From contig JBBHKE010000900.1 of NCBI GenBank assembly GCA_037447655.1, forward strand, positions 238,172 to 287,448: a stretch of 49,277 nucleotides of DNA, read 5' to 3'. A model generated the notes under the pieces. The model worked only from the letters and a program-made list of their open reading frames with translations. It did not search any database and was not told where the DNA came from. This DNA comes from Zygnema cylindricum (lineage: Eukaryota; Streptophyta; Zygnematophyceae; Zygnematales; Zygnemataceae). The translations under genes and the position numbers were made by a program. Of this stretch, positions 36,401 to 48,676 are shown one piece after another; position 1 is the stretch's first letter, and every line of letters begins with the position of its first letter.

Positions 36401-38416
36401 AAATTTATGTTTGAGACAGCTGGCATTGTTAAAAGACTGAATGAATTGAACTTCGTGGTTATTAAAATATTTATTTCTTTTACTTGCAAAACGCGTTTTT
36501 TTTTGTGCACACTTTTGGGTTTTCGTTTTGAAAACGAATCCAAAGGCGAGTCTTTCCTTTTGATTGTGCACGGAGGAAAACGCGTTCAAGGTGTAAAAAA
36601 AACCCTCTCTCTAACAACAGAGTATGGTGTAATACTAATCTCGTGAAACAACTTAGGTCCCTTATTGAACATGTGAGGGAGGAACCAAACAATTTATGGT
36701 TCCTGTGATGTATTAATGTACTTTGTGGTGCGGCAGTCCTCCCATCTTGTTGGAAAGAATGGTCCAAAAGCAACAAAAAGCAGTAAAGTGACAAAATAAC
36801 CAAGATGGGGGCAGAAAGAACCAAAACCCAATCTTGTAAGACTTAAGTCCAGTTTTGACATTATTGGCTGGTAAATTTGGGTCACCAGATGCCATCAATT
36901 TGGCGGCTCGGGTAAAAGTGCCAATTCAAGTGAGCCGCCGGCTGGCTATCGGAGATGGGGTTCGTTTTGTTGCACATATGGTCCAATTTCAGCCTCGAGC
37001 GGTTCGCACTACTCCAGTGGCTTATGTGATTTCAGAGGCTGACAGGTTATAACACTCTTCCACTGTCACTCCTGTTCCTATCACTCCGCCAAGAAAGGGG
37101 AATAAATGTATGAAGAATTTTAGGATATGACAGGCAGTCCCCACTCCAAAGCATGCCGGTATGGCTACTAGTAATGCAAGTAAAATGTGATTTTTCTGTA
37201 TGAGAAAACTATTTAATTTTTTGACGCCGTTTATGGTGAATCACTCTGTAATATTCTTGTGAGTTGGTCAAAATTTTGACTCGTGGTCTTGATTTCTTTA
37301 ATTATGCTTCTTTTCTGGTTCTTGAATTTGTTCGACCACAGAGTTCCTCTGGGCGCTTATAACCTTATGATCTACACATCCTCTTGGTATATATATATAT
37401 TTTATTTATTTTTTGCTTGTCTTTCCCGTTGTTTTTTACAGGCCAGGCCTGGGGAACTGTACTACTCCCGTCCGTGTCATATCTTACTCTTGTTTGTTTT
37501 CTTGCTTCCGTTTTTCCTTTTGTTTCGTACAGACCATGTATGGAGACCTGTACTACTTCTGAAGAATTTCAGCTTGTGGCAAAACTGAGCATAGCTGCGC
37601 AGGAAGAACGATACGCCGATGCAGGTACATCTCTAGGAGTCCTTCGAAAAATAAATTTAAATCCAAACAAGAATCCCTTCATACTTCGTGCAAACCCTGA
37701 GGCAGTTGGAAATTATTAGAGCAATAAAATGATGTGTGTTTTTTACTTAATAAATATTGTTGAAAATTTGGTCATGGTGTGGATATAGAAGTGATTGGAA
37801 TGTAAGATTGATTTTCCTGAATTAATATAAAAGCCAGTTCACCTCTAAATTGTTGAAATTCTAACTTCGTGTGTGACCATTAGCCTATAAAAGACCATAA
37901 AAATATATGTCAAGAAATTTTCCTAAAAGTCGTTCTAAAACTGTGTCAAGTATGTGTTTGATGTCAATTAATCTCCAGCCAAAATGTTTCCGCTTGTTTG
38001 TCTTGCGCAAAATTTTCTCATACAAGTTATTCTATTATTCTATCATTAAAACGTGCAACAGAATGTATCTTAATTCTGTTTATGTTGCTGTATGGAATTC
38101 AATTCGATTCATTGTACGTGCAAATCATGTCACGAAATTGTACGTGTGGGAGATTTCCTCACGGTTCAGAGTCTTTGCGAGGAGTTTCTTCGCTGATTCA
38201 TAAGTTCGTTCTTTCTGTGATTTTAAGGCTTTTCTAGGGTTTTTTTGGATATTTCATATTTTTTAGGGTTTTTGAGCTTTGTTTTGATTTTATTCTTTTG
38301 GGGGTTTTGAAAAGGACTCCGTATCGAATTGACAAATTAATTGGCCTTATTTTGCAGCTGAGTTACGGGATGAGCTGAATAAGCTTCGCCGAAAAAAGAA
38401 AGTGGAACAGGATTAG
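33500..38416 (+). CDS. BBD1: bifunctional nuclease, BBD family (DUF151 plus UVR-like C-terminus)
   Basis: Nine exons: 33500-33791, 34494-34664, 35052-35101, 35533-35589, 35959-36024, 36138-36186, 36889-37045, 37533-37624, 38358-38416; 330 residues plus TAG, all phases consistent. Plant BBD proteins are DNase/RNase enzymes linked to basal defence. Residues 1-90 are Ser/Lys-rich and weakly conserved, possibly with targeting information. The core has KLSDGRQMKC, QPAMVLKMEDGSNLMLPIIV, EQPSTLLMEAL, RPSIYQVIRDMVELMGHEV, LVRITHRVCESYHARIYL, VFSLDLRPSDAINLA and KVPIQVSRRLA, the DUF151 order. The C-terminal EEFQLVAKLSIAAQEERYAD, then AELRDELNKLRRKKK, is the UVR-like helix pair. The start codon has the ACAGCCATGGCG context. 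The symbol follows the Arabidopsis family; the exact paralogue is unknown. Confidence 0.93.
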
Positions 38417-38444
38417 GTGAGGTGGTCACTTGAAGTGAGAGACC

Positions 38445-38585
38445 ATCTTCGAGTGAAGGAGGGAAGAGGAACAGGGAGAGGAGAGGGAGGAAGAACCGAG
38501 AGAGAGAGGGAGGAAGAACCGAGAGAGCGAGGGAGAACGAGCCGGGAGAGGAACAGGGGGAGGGAGGGTGAGAAAAAAAAAAAAG
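38445..38585 (+). repeat. GA-rich repeat in the BBD 3' region
   Basis: GAGAGGGAGGAAGAACCGAG-type units (two clear copies) followed by an A run, starting about 30 bp after the BBD stop codon. It would lie in the 3' UTR. 38600-39855 shows nothing further that I can name. Confidence 0.7.
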
Positions 38586-39855
38586 GAAGCAGGAGATGTG
38601 TAAATTTTTGTGAATTTTCGTGGTAGACTGTCCTGGGATTCTTGTTGGAAGATGGGTCCGTCTGGGTTGTTGTGATATCGACAACCAATGAGATTCACTG
38701 GAAAAGATTTCAACAAGAAGGTTACCCATTTTCAGGAGGGGATTCCCATGGCGAAAAAGTTCAGTACATAGTTGTGAATAGTTTGAATATGTCGTCGGGA
38801 GACACTCTTTTAAAGGCCGTTGGGATAGTAGTTTGAATTTGGTTTAAGGGGAGCTTCGGGGGAAAAAGACTTTGTTCTCATTCGATAATATCGTAAAATC
38901 GTGAGAACTTATTAAATTTGTCAAAGAAAGAATTCTTCGCTCCAATAGAATATGCTTGATGATAGTATTTGTAGACTTCTTTTAGTTGGTAGAGCTTTTT
39001 AGGCTTTTTAAGTAAAGTGTTTACATTTGTGGAAGACAGACAGACTTTTGTTTAGTTACGGAATGGAGGAATGTTAACGGAGGATTATCAGTTTTTTAGA
39101 GGTTTTTTATCGTAGGAAATAGGGGACTGGAAATCATGAATATGTCGGTAATGACGCTTATAATATGTGTATAGTGTACAGTTGGTAAGTAATGTCTATA
39201 GTGTAAGTTAATTGGAGAGAGACGAAAATTGGCGGTTATGTTGTTGTTGGGACAAGGGGAGGGGGGTTTAATACATAAGGGTAACAGAAAAAACCTCGTT
39301 CTATTTTTTCACTTTTGCAAATACAGTTGTGAAATCTTTTCCTGTCTCTGAAAGATTGACAGTACGATATACCAGTATGGAACTTCCTGGGTTACTGGGT
39401 GTTAAAAAATGAACTTGTTTGATGTAATTGGCTTGTTGTTTTTTAGTATATGATGAGATTTTATTTTTTTTCATTTGCCTGAATTTAAAATTTTGTGTCC
39501 TTATTGGCGCCTAACACTGGACTTTTCAGCATGTGGAAATTGTTATGTGATGTCCCAATGTTATGGGTATATATAAGTAGTATCACCGCATTTGTTGTAA
39601 GCATGTCTTATTTTAAAGGGGCTCATGGACATGATATTGTTAACTGCAAGTTATTAAGGAGACTCCTGCTCCTTGTCCAGGAGTATCCACACTCCGCAGT
39701 CATTTTGGCAATAAGTTGTCGTTAAGTCAAGTATTTTAACATTTTGATAGATTCTTTTTTTTTTTGCTCTCACGTAGTTTTTGTATAGATAATGAAACCC
39801 ATCCTTGGGACATTGCGTAGCGACACGACAAAAAAAAACAAAATAGAGTCAACCC

Positions 39856-40328
39856 TGTTGAGGGTCATTTAACGTCAGTTCACTCATCTGTACCTTTTCA
39901 TTATATGTGTCGGTGGTCTTGTCCGTACTTTTCATTTCCTACGTCGGTCAAGTCTTGCAGTCATATCCGGAAGACTTTTGGTCCTGTCCGTACTTCTTTA
40001 CGTCGGTCCAGTCTTTTGTACTTTTCATTACATAGGTTTGTCTAGTCTTTTTTACGTACAGAGTCCTTTGACCGTCGGTCCAGTCTTTTGACCGTCGGTC
40101 CAGTCTTTCTTTTGTCTTACATACATTTATTAGAATCTAGACTAGGACCCTTTGTTACAACGTACCGTAGAACGTTTAGACTCCACAGTAATTAGCACTA
40201 TATACTTTTGTATATAAGTTACTCTTCTCACTTAATGAAATCATCCCAAATACAAATCAATTCCTCTCTCCAATGTATTGATCTCTCTTGTGTACAATTT
40301 CATGGCTTCCGCCAATCCACCTCCAATA
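39856..40328 (+). repeat. 5' LTR of copia element 2
   Basis: 473 bp. U3 is built from repeated GTCGGTCCAGTCTTTTG and TTGTCCGTACTT units, the last GTCGGTCCAGTC pair being an 18-bp tandem. TATATAAG (40211-40218) is the TATA box. The gag ATG (40302) lies inside the LTR, and the last nine codons of LTR sequence encode MASANPPPI. Confidence 0.93.
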
Positions 40329-41270
40329 GGTTATGGGCCTAGCCATGCCACTTCTAATTGCCAAAACTTCTATGATTGGTCATTTTCAGCCATGCATTTT
40401 TTCAAACACGAGAAGATTTGGGACCATTTTATAGGAATTTCAAAACTTCCTATCCTTTCCTCTACTGATACACCAGCAGAAAAAACTACAAAAGAGTTGG
40501 CAATAGCTACATGGAAACAAAAGGATGAGGATGCGCACGCTCGCCTAGTGATGTCACTTACTACCGAGCGCACTCGTCTTATTCGCGGCGCCTCCTCTTC
40601 CGCCGAGGCTTGGAGTCGTCTTCAAGCAGCTTACATTCAAACCGGATGGGCCGCTCGCCGAATTCAAAAACGAGCGTTTTTAACTCCATGAAAAAGCCGT
40701 CGGAATCTATGCAAGATTGGATTAGCACAGTCGATTTGTCGGCCGGAAAATGCACCATGATAGGCGTGCATCTTTCCGACGAGGACCTCTCTTCAACCCT
40801 TTTGGGAGGACTCCCTGAAACCTTTTCCCATTTCATTTCCTCGTTTGACAATCTAGACCAATCCATTCCCTTTCACTACCTTTGTAGCAAACTTTTGCAT
40901 GAAGAGACAAAACTTCTCTCTTTTTCTGCTCCAAATCTCTCTCATGCAAATGCCTTTATTGCTGAAAATCAGAAGACTAACTCTGGGGGGTGCAGCGTTT
41001 GTTTTGCGCTTACTGCAAAACAAAAGGACATTCCGTTGAAGACTGACGAAAATTGGCGAGGCGGAAAGCAGCCGAGGCTTCCAATCCCCCTAAAACTGGA
41101 GGGAATGCCAACGCTGCCCATGCCAACCCACCAGTTCTTCCCACCCCCCCACTCTCTCCACACCTTTCTTTCCCTCCAAATTTTCCTTATCCTCACCATT
41201 ATTCCCCTTCTCCATCCCTTCCACAATCTTCTAACGCCGCAGCGCACTATGCCTCTTCAAACCCGTTAAC
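40302..41270 (+). pseudogene. copia 2 gag (UBN2-type), decayed
   Basis: Begins MASANPPPI in the LTR, passes through the primer-binding site and continues NFYDWSFSAMHFFKHEKIWD, then LVMSLTTERTRLIRGASSSA. A frameshift near 40640-40690 moves it to the frame with ESMQDWISTVDLSAGKC and LGGLPETFSHFISSFD. The zinc knuckle CAYCKTKGHSVED (from 41005) is in a third frame, and its last Cys codon is TGA (41044-41046). Confidence 0.85.
40329..40339 (+). other. primer-binding site of copia 2 (initiator tRNA-Met anticodon arm)
   Basis: GGTTATGGGCC directly after the LTR, followed by TAGCC where copia 1 has CACC. The 11-base match to the complement of the initiator tRNA-Met anticodon arm is the same half-tRNA site as in copia 1. 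Here it is read in frame as Gly-Tyr-Gly-Pro. Confidence 0.68.
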
Positions 41271-41449
41271 CTCCCTTGGTCGACCGCTTTCTCCCCACAT
41301 TTTCCCTCTAATTATCCCACTCTAGTAGCTTCCCCTTTTGTCCTTCCCCCCTCACCAGAATTTGGATACGGCAATGTTGCCCATCATATCCCAAATTATG
41401 CCACTCCGGATACTCAATTTCCACAAAGGTATGCTTTTCTATCTCAAAC

Positions 41450-44400
41450 CCCTGACAATTGGCAAATAGATAGTGGTGCTAGTCACTACCTTTCACCACG
41501 ATCTGATTGGTTCACTCACCTTTCTCCTCTATCATCTCCTATGCAGATTCGTTTAGGAGACGACCGCATTCTGTTGGCTACTCATTTTGGCGACGTAAAC
41601 GTCCCTAATGTGTCTATTCACATTCGGAACGTACTCTTTGTTCATGGTCTAGCTAGGAATTTATTTTCTGTCAAAGTCGCCACTTCTGACGGCTTACAAG
41701 CTGAATTTAATAATGATAGAGTAAAGTTTTTTGATAGAAAAGACAATAGTACTGTAGGTTTTGGCGTAGCACGAGATTCTATGTACGTCCTACAATTCTA
41801 TAGTACGCCAAAGATATTTGCTTTAAGTGCTAGCACCGAAAGTTTTCCACTTTGGCATTTAAGATATGGTCATTTAAATAGCGAAAGTTTGCGTACTTTG
41901 CCAAATCTTGTAACTGGACTAAATTCATTTTCTAACAAATCTTTGGATTTTTGTCACGGTTCGTGCAAGGAAAAATGTCGCATCACTCATTTCCCACAAG
42001 CACTACCGTCATCACTGAACCACTTGCACTTGTACATACAGACGTGTGTGGTCCCATGCGCACGCGTAGCTAAAGTGGATCCCTTTATTTTGTCACTTTC
42101 ATTGACCACGCCACTCGTTTTTCACAGGTGTATCCAATATGTCATAAATCTGACGCTTTTGACCGATTTCCGGAATTTAAGCCTTGGCACAAAATTTTCA
42201 CAACAAACGAATCAAGGTCTTGCGCAGTGACAACGTTGGCGAATTTTTGTCCAACCAATTTTCTGAATTTCTCATACAACATAGAATCTCGCGTCATTTA
42301 ACAACGCCTCGGGCGCCACAACAAAACGGCATTGCAAAAAGGTACAATCGAACATTACACGACATGTCACGCTCCATGTTATACTTTTCCAATTTGCCTT
42401 ATGAATTTTGGGCAGAGGCTGTCGTTTGCGCAAATTACTTACGCAATCTTTGTCCCACTAACGCTTTACCAAAATCTACTCCAATGGAAGCATGGTCCTC
42501 TTTCAAACCAGATATACGTCACCTTAGAATCTTTGGTTGTGAAGCGTGGTATAATGACCTCATCCAATCGGACGGCAAATTGGGCGCTCGCGCACTTCGT
42601 GGCATTTTCGTCGGGTACGCTCCAAATTCCAAAGCGTACCGCATTTGGAGTCTTTCTCAACATCGCGTCATCACCACCAGAGAAGTAACTTTCAACGAAA
42701 CGCCACTTCTTCAAACTTTGTCTCGTATGCCTTTCCCTTCCCCTCTTCCCATTATCCAACTTTCCTTCCCTCACCCTCTATGACCCTCTTCCCTCAAACC
42801 TTCCCCTTCAATCTCTTCAACCATATGAATTCACCTACCTTACACCTTCCCACCCCTCCTCTTAATCCTCCGATATTTTTTCCCTCATCATCTTTAAGTC
42901 CCCCTCCTCCTCCATCTTCTCCTACCCCCCTTGTTTTCCCGGCTACTCCCATCACTCTTGCCAGCCCCTCAGGTGCCCTTCCTCTTCATCCTGTCACAAA
43001 TTTTGAAGATACTTCCTCCTCTCCCCCTCTTTCCCAAGATGATCCTCCTTTTTACAATCTTTCTCCTACAATTTTTTCCCACTCACCTTTTCTTGAGCCT
43101 TTTGCTCCTCTTGAGCCTTCACTTCCCGATCCTGAGCCTTCCCCTCTTCCTGACCCCTCTCTTTTACCTCGCCGAAACCCCGCACGCTCTAGAGTTCCCC
43201 CCTCTCGGCTTACTACTTCCATAGGTCATGCCTCTCTAGCTTACGCTTACTCGGTTGGGGCCTCTGCCTCTCTTATTTCAACCCCTCTCTCTCTCAAAGC
43301 TGCCCTAAAACATCTTGATGCCTCCCTCTGGATAATTGCCGCTGATGTTGAATTCAATGCCTTACTTTCCAACAAAACATAGAATCTTGTTCCCCTTCCT
43401 CCTGGAAGAAAGGCAATCGGTTCGAAATGGGTCTTCCGTGTAAAACAAAAAGCGGATGGATCCGTGGTCAAATATAAAGCTCGCTTGGTGGCGAAGGGCT
43501 TTTCCCAAATCGAAGGTATAGATTTCACTGAAACCTTTGCTCCTGTTGCCCGATTGACATCTATCCGCACTTTACTTGTTTTAGCTGCATAACACGATTT
43601 CCATGTTCATCAGATGGAGTTAAAAATGCCTTTTTAAATGGGATCTTGTCCGAGGACATTTACATGCATCAGCCTGAAGGCTATATATTCCCCTGGATCT
43701 GAACATATGGTTTGCCATCTCATTAAAACAATCTATGGATTAAAATAACCCCTCGGTGTATGGAACCATACCATAGATGCCATCATGCGGAAATAAGGAT
43801 TCACCCGAATTGATGCCAATTTTAGCATTTACTCTCGTGGCTCTGGCACCTCTTTGATAATTGCTGCCATCTTTGTCGACGATCTCCTTCTTGTTGGTCA
43901 TTCCCTCTCCGAAATCTCCATTGTCAAATCTCTCTTTAAGACCCATTTTGACATGGCCGATCTAGGTGAGCTCACTTATAATTTGGGCATTCAAGTTTCT
44001 CGTAATCGCTCGGCTCGCACCCTCTCTCTCTCGAATACCTTTATCTATGATCTTTTGGAACGCTTTGGCATGGTAGAGTGCTCCTCCCTTTCCACTCCTT
44101 TAGATGCCAATGCCCCTCTCCTCCCTTCCACTGACTCTCTTCTCTCCCCATCCCTCCATGCCACTTACCGCTCGATGTTCGAGGCCCTTATGTACGCCAT
44201 ACAGGCCACCCGCCCTGACATTGCCACAACTGTCACTAAACTTAGTCAATTCCTTCAACGTCCTTCTCTTGATCATCTTGTCGCAGCCAAACGTATCTTT
44301 AGTTATCTACAGGGCACCAAAACTCTTTGTCTTACCAATTCTTCCTCTGGCTCTAGTACGCTTACGGGTTTTGTTGATTTAAATTGGGCACAAGATGAGC

Positions 44401-44820
44401 TTTCACGCCGTTCCACCACTGGTTCGTGCTTCTTAGGTCATGCAGGAAGCAGCCTACCACTGCATGCTCCAACACTGAGGCGGAATATATGGCTGCTTGT
44501 CACGCCGCCAAGGAAGGTGTCTGGCTTCGGATTCTACTTTCCAATCTTGGATATCCCCCTTCAGCCCCTACTTCTATATTTTCAGATTCCCAGGGAGCTC
44601 TTGCTTTCATCCGCAATCCTGTTCACCACAAGCTGACGAAGCACATCGACATTCAGTATCATTACTCTCGGGAGCGGGTCGAAGATGGCACTCTCCAGTT
44701 TTTTTTTTGTCAAATCCGCCGACCAAGTGGCCGATTATCTCACCAAGGCTCTTCATCGCCCTCAGTTTGAGCAGCACCGCCTCTCCTTTGGCCTTCGTCT
44801 TCCTTTTCCTCCTGGCTAAA
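41450..44820 (+). pseudogene. copia 2 pol (PR-IN-RT-RH), decayed
   Basis: Protease WQIDSGASHYLS intact near 41460. Pre-integrase LWHLRYGHLNSESLR and CKEKCRITHF. Integrase: LVHTDVCGPM near 42030 in a shifted frame, RSDNVGEF near 42230, and QQNGIAKRYNRTLHDMSRSM near 42330, where the catalytic Glu is Lys. Then WAEAVVCANYL and MEAWSSFKPDIRHLRIFGCEAW. A proline-rich linker covers 42780-43200. [30 protein letters not shown], several stops, then IFVDDLLLVGHS near 43870. RNase H runs across a frameshift near 44435 (SNTEAEYMAACHAAKEGVWL, KHIDIQYHYSRE). Not functional. Confidence 0.93.
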
Positions 44821-44871
44821 TTTCCTTTGTTTTCATCTCAATCTATTTTCTAGTTTTCACTTGAGGGGGGT

Positions 44872-45350
44872 TGTTAAGGGTCATTTAGCGTTAGTTCACT
44901 CATCTGTACCTTTTGATTATATGTGTCAGTGGTCTTGTCCGTACTTTTCAGTTCCTGTGTCGGTCAAGTCTTGCCGTCATATCCGGAAGACTTACTTTTG
45001 GTCTTGTCCGTACTTCTTTACGTCGGTCCAGTCTTTTGTACTTTTCATTACATACGTCGGTCTAGTCTTTTTTACGTACAAAGTCCTTTGACCGTCGGTC
45101 CAGTCTTTTGACCGTCGGTCCAGTCTTTCTTTTGTCTTACATACATTTATTAGAATCTAGACTAGGACCCTTTGTTACAACGTACCGTAGAACGTTTAGA
45201 CTCCACAGTAATTAGCACTATATATTTTTGTATATAAGTGACTCTTCTCACTTAATGAAATCATCCCAAATATAAATCAATTTCTCTCTCCAATGTATTG
45301 ATCTTTCTCTTGTGTACAATTTCATGGCTTCCGCCAATCCACCTCCAATA
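44872..45350 (+). repeat. 3' LTR of copia element 2
   Basis: 479 bp, close copy of 39856-40328 including the MASANPPPI-coding end. A GGGGGGT purine tract (44865-44871) precedes it. Reading on past the LTR gives a short frame (MASANPPPINLGENLDNRR) that is only the LTR start codon running into flank DNA. Confidence 0.93.
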
Positions 45351-45981
45351 AACCTTGGTGAGAATTTAGACAATCGTCGCCTTTGTAGTAATGTAATGAA
45401 AGGCCGCGGCCTCTCCTTGTACTGTTTGAGGTACAAAGTGATATTGATTACTCATGGAGTTGTGTTTAAGCACCAAATGTATAACCAATGCAATACAATC
45501 TTGTTTATAATTTATCACATTCAGTCCCTGTTCAGTTTTGCTTGAAAAAAATTGAGCTGTCCTCTCCTCTTTCATACTTATGGCACCGTTGTAATGAAGT
45601 TGGGTGAGGGACCAACGGGAGATCTAAAAACCCCTAGAAAACCCTTAGAAAACCCTTCAAAAAACCCTAAAACGTTTTATTGTGTGTGATAACAAAAGTC
45701 CATGTCAAGGGAGATTCCAACTGACGGATTTGTTTATCGCAACCACGATATCATTTGTCTGAAGAATTAATATGGTCCACACTAATTTTACTGCAATAAT
45801 TGTACTAAAGGTCAATGGTGTGGCCCACACTAGATAAGTCATCTAACATGTGGTTGGGAGTTTAAACATTATAGTTAAACGGTAAAGGTAAAAGTACAGG
45901 TATTGCAATTGGATATGATTGACATACAAATGTCTTGTGATTTTCGTTACATGCCTTGTTGTTCCATTCAAATGTACACTA

Positions 45982-46182
45982 CACCGCCTATCGTGATAAG
46001 TGTTAAAGAGAAATTAGTGTAAATGCGAAATTATAATTAATAATACTAACTTAGTGCAAGGTGACGTGGCTGATTTTGGTCCACTTCCTTAAAATAATGT
46101 TGTTAACACTATTTTGTGATTTTTTGGCCAAAAAAAGTCGCGACAGTATTAGTGTTATTAACACTAATAACGATGGGCGGTG
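45982..46182. mobile_element. MITE C, short TA-flanked member of the A/B family
   Basis: 201 bp with TA on both sides. Ends CACCGCCTATCGTGATAAGT and the complement of CACCGCCCATCGTTATTAGT. The right end has the palindrome TATTAGTGTTA-A-TAACACTAATA. TTAGTGT or TAACACTA occurs at about five places. No coding capacity. Confidence 0.82.
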
Positions 46183-48299
46183 TAGTGTTGTAATCAAACT
46201 TTAAATCCTATGTGGTACATAATAAAGTATGCCTGAAGGGTTTCTGAATTTCCAAAATTGCGATGGTAAGACCTTCAAAGTACAAAACATGATTGTAATT
46301 AAAAAGAGTTTATGACGATCAAGGGTAAAAAACAAAAATCCTAAAGGACTAAAGGCACAACAAAGGTTGTTTAATAACCTAAAGGGTATTTTACGAAAAA
46401 AACTTTAAATTCCAGTGTGTTTAATACAATTCGATTAAATATTCAATGATGAATTGAATATCCATTGGAATGCTCCGTGAATTCAGGTTCGGTGTTTCGC
46501 AAACCTGGCTCATAAAGTACAATTTGGAGATAATCGGCCAGTCCAGGTAATCCGATACCGTACAATTCTCGAACTGCCAAACCCCTAATCGATCACAAAA
46601 GACGAATGTGAAAACTACGTGTACGGCAGGATTGTGTTCTGAAGATAGACCGTACATCTCGATTCTAGTTGCAAAACCGCACGATTCTGTACTGTACTGT
46701 TCAAGTTGTGGTAACGGGTGTCCACGAGTTTTATTGGGAATCGATGGAATCATAACGTCATTTGGATGGTCGTAAATGTTCCGCCTGACATCCCAAATAT
46801 GCTCTGCAGTTTGTACGGTAAGCAAAATATAAACTAAAGTATGAAAATTCAATACTACATTGTACTGCACTGACTCTGTGATGTACTTTATTGTACTTTC
46901 AAGGTTCGAGCAGTCCACGTAGGACATAGCCACCATCCACGTGTGTGTTCAAATTGTCCACGTAGGAAATTTTCGATCCTCAAAAAGGCAAAAACGACAG
47001 TACAGTACAGTACAGTACGAAACAGGATCCAAGGTTTCGTTTTATAGGAAAAATACATATGTATGTAATTTTATAAAACTAGTAGGTACGGCTGTCTACA
47101 TTGTAGCTTGTGATTGGTACACCATTGTACTTTCCGAAAAACGCAAAAATTCCCCCGTCAGCACGTGCGAATGATTTTTCGTCTGACATGTAATACCTTT
47201 ACTAAATGTACCACGTGTGAGAACATTTACACGTGTTTAGAAATAATTCGACGAATCATAACTCGAATTGCGAATGGCATCTAAGGCCGAATCGGCATTT
47301 TTCCGCCAAAAGAATCCTTTTACCGAAAAGTACTGCGATTCAAGCACAAATTCCGTACAGATTGTGTGATTTAAAGGGATCCAAGCATATCCGTACAATT
47401 TTTTTAGACGCGAATATTCGGTTCGGTTGGTTCGCCTGGTTCCTCCTCCCCTCTCCTGTCTCTCTCACATTTGATATTTTCACTCGTTTCTGGACTATTT
47501 TAAACCATTGTTAAGGCAAAAAAAACATGATTACTTTCTCTTATGTCTTTCTCTGTTCTTCCTTCTCTATTTCCTCGGATTTTTAAATGTGGCCCGAAAG
47601 TTTTTTGGGGTTGCTCATTCTGTCGGAGGGATGAGTAGGTTGGACATATTAATCATTTATTTTGGTTCCATTTTATTTTTGGTCCCTGGAAAAAAAGAAC
47701 AAAAATAACCATCTCTGTTCCACTTTCTTTCATGATTTTTTTCTTTCGTTATTCTCTTTTAATTTTAATTTAGTTCTCAAAAACCTTTTTGAGTTTATTC
47801 TGGATTCAGTTAATAATTTCTTTTGTGATTCTACCTTCCGGGGCTCTGTTTTTAAACATTTTTCTCATTTGTTTATTTTTTTTTTTTTTTCTTTTTTGTA
47901 AATTCAATTTTTCGTTATTTTATTGAGTTTTTTCCTACGACCTTTTTTTTTTTTTTTTTTCCTCTTCCTTTTTTTTTCTTCTTTCAAATTGTCTGAACAG
48001 TTTCGCGCCCTTTTCCGACCTTTTCATTCAGATCCCATTAACATACCCGGGCTGCAAAAAAAACATAACCGGCGCCCGCATGAAATTGATTTCATAAATT
48101 TTTTTCGCCCCATTTATGCCATCACCATATCCCCAATAGCCAAAGTAATCTAATGCCATTCCAATTCTAATTCCATAATCTCATCTTATCTCGATTTTCA
48201 GAATTTGATTTGTAAAATCGAGTTTTTCTCTAATCTCCAAAACTCTTTAACAAATTTATGAAAACCAAATCTTGACTGATGACGTAACATTCTTTTTAT

Positions 48300-48540
48300 G
48301 TTTTATCTAATTTCCCAAATTTCTTTAATTTCTCAAATTCTTGTTTGACCGAATTTCCTTAATGCCGAATTTTCCAAATATTATACTTTCCCAGATTTTG
48401 AAATTTCTGAATTTTTTATAATTTCTCCAATTTCCTAAAATTCTAAATTTCCGAATTTCCAAATTTCTAAAAATGTGGAAATTCACCCGAAAAATTTGAA
48501 GTTTCCGAAATTCCCAAATTTTTAAACTTTTACTAAGTAG
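48300..48540. repeat. degenerate tandem repeat, core AATTTCCAAATTTCT
   Basis: About fifteen imperfect 12-16 bp units such as GAATTTCC, CAAATTTCT and TAAAATTCT, just upstream of the phosphodiesterase exon. Confidence 0.65.
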
Positions 48541-48676
48541 CTCAAATTTCTCTTTTAGTCTTTTTAATTTCTGAAGATTGTTTTGTCTTATAGTTGAATT
48601 TCTGAAACCGTTTCCCTCTCCTTCCCTCCTCTACTCCTCTCTCTCCCCCTTCTATTCTATTCCTTTCTTTTTTCAG

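Larger units (their letters stand above)
39856..45350 (+). mobile_element. Ty1/copia LTR retrotransposon 2
   Basis: 5.5 kb, LTRs 39856-40328 and 44872-45350, both TGTT...CCAATA. Flanks AACCC (39851-39855) and AACCT (45351-45355) match at 4 of 5, a slightly mutated target duplication. Internal order is primer-binding site, UBN2-type gag, CCHC, protease, integrase, proline-rich linker, RT, RNase H. It is a different family from copia 1: shorter LTR, no sequence similarity in LTR or gag, but the same type of primer-binding site. Confidence 0.95.
45351..48676. other. intergenic and probable upstream part of the GDPD gene
   Basis: No coding exon recognised. It contains a degenerate telomere-like run of AAACCCT/AAACCCTT (45626-45674), MITE C, a CAGTACAGTACAGTACAGTAC run near 47000, long T-tracts (47880-47960) and a degenerate repeat of AATTTCCAAATTTCTAAA units (48300-48540). 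The last part must be an intron of the phosphodiesterase gene, since the exon at 48677 starts in phase 2; its first exon was not identified. Confidence 0.5.

Noticed and set aside
46421-46936. 171-aa minus-strand frame
   Set aside because: No recognisable motif, no splice context and no neighbour logic; length alone is not enough in AT-rich intergenic DNA.
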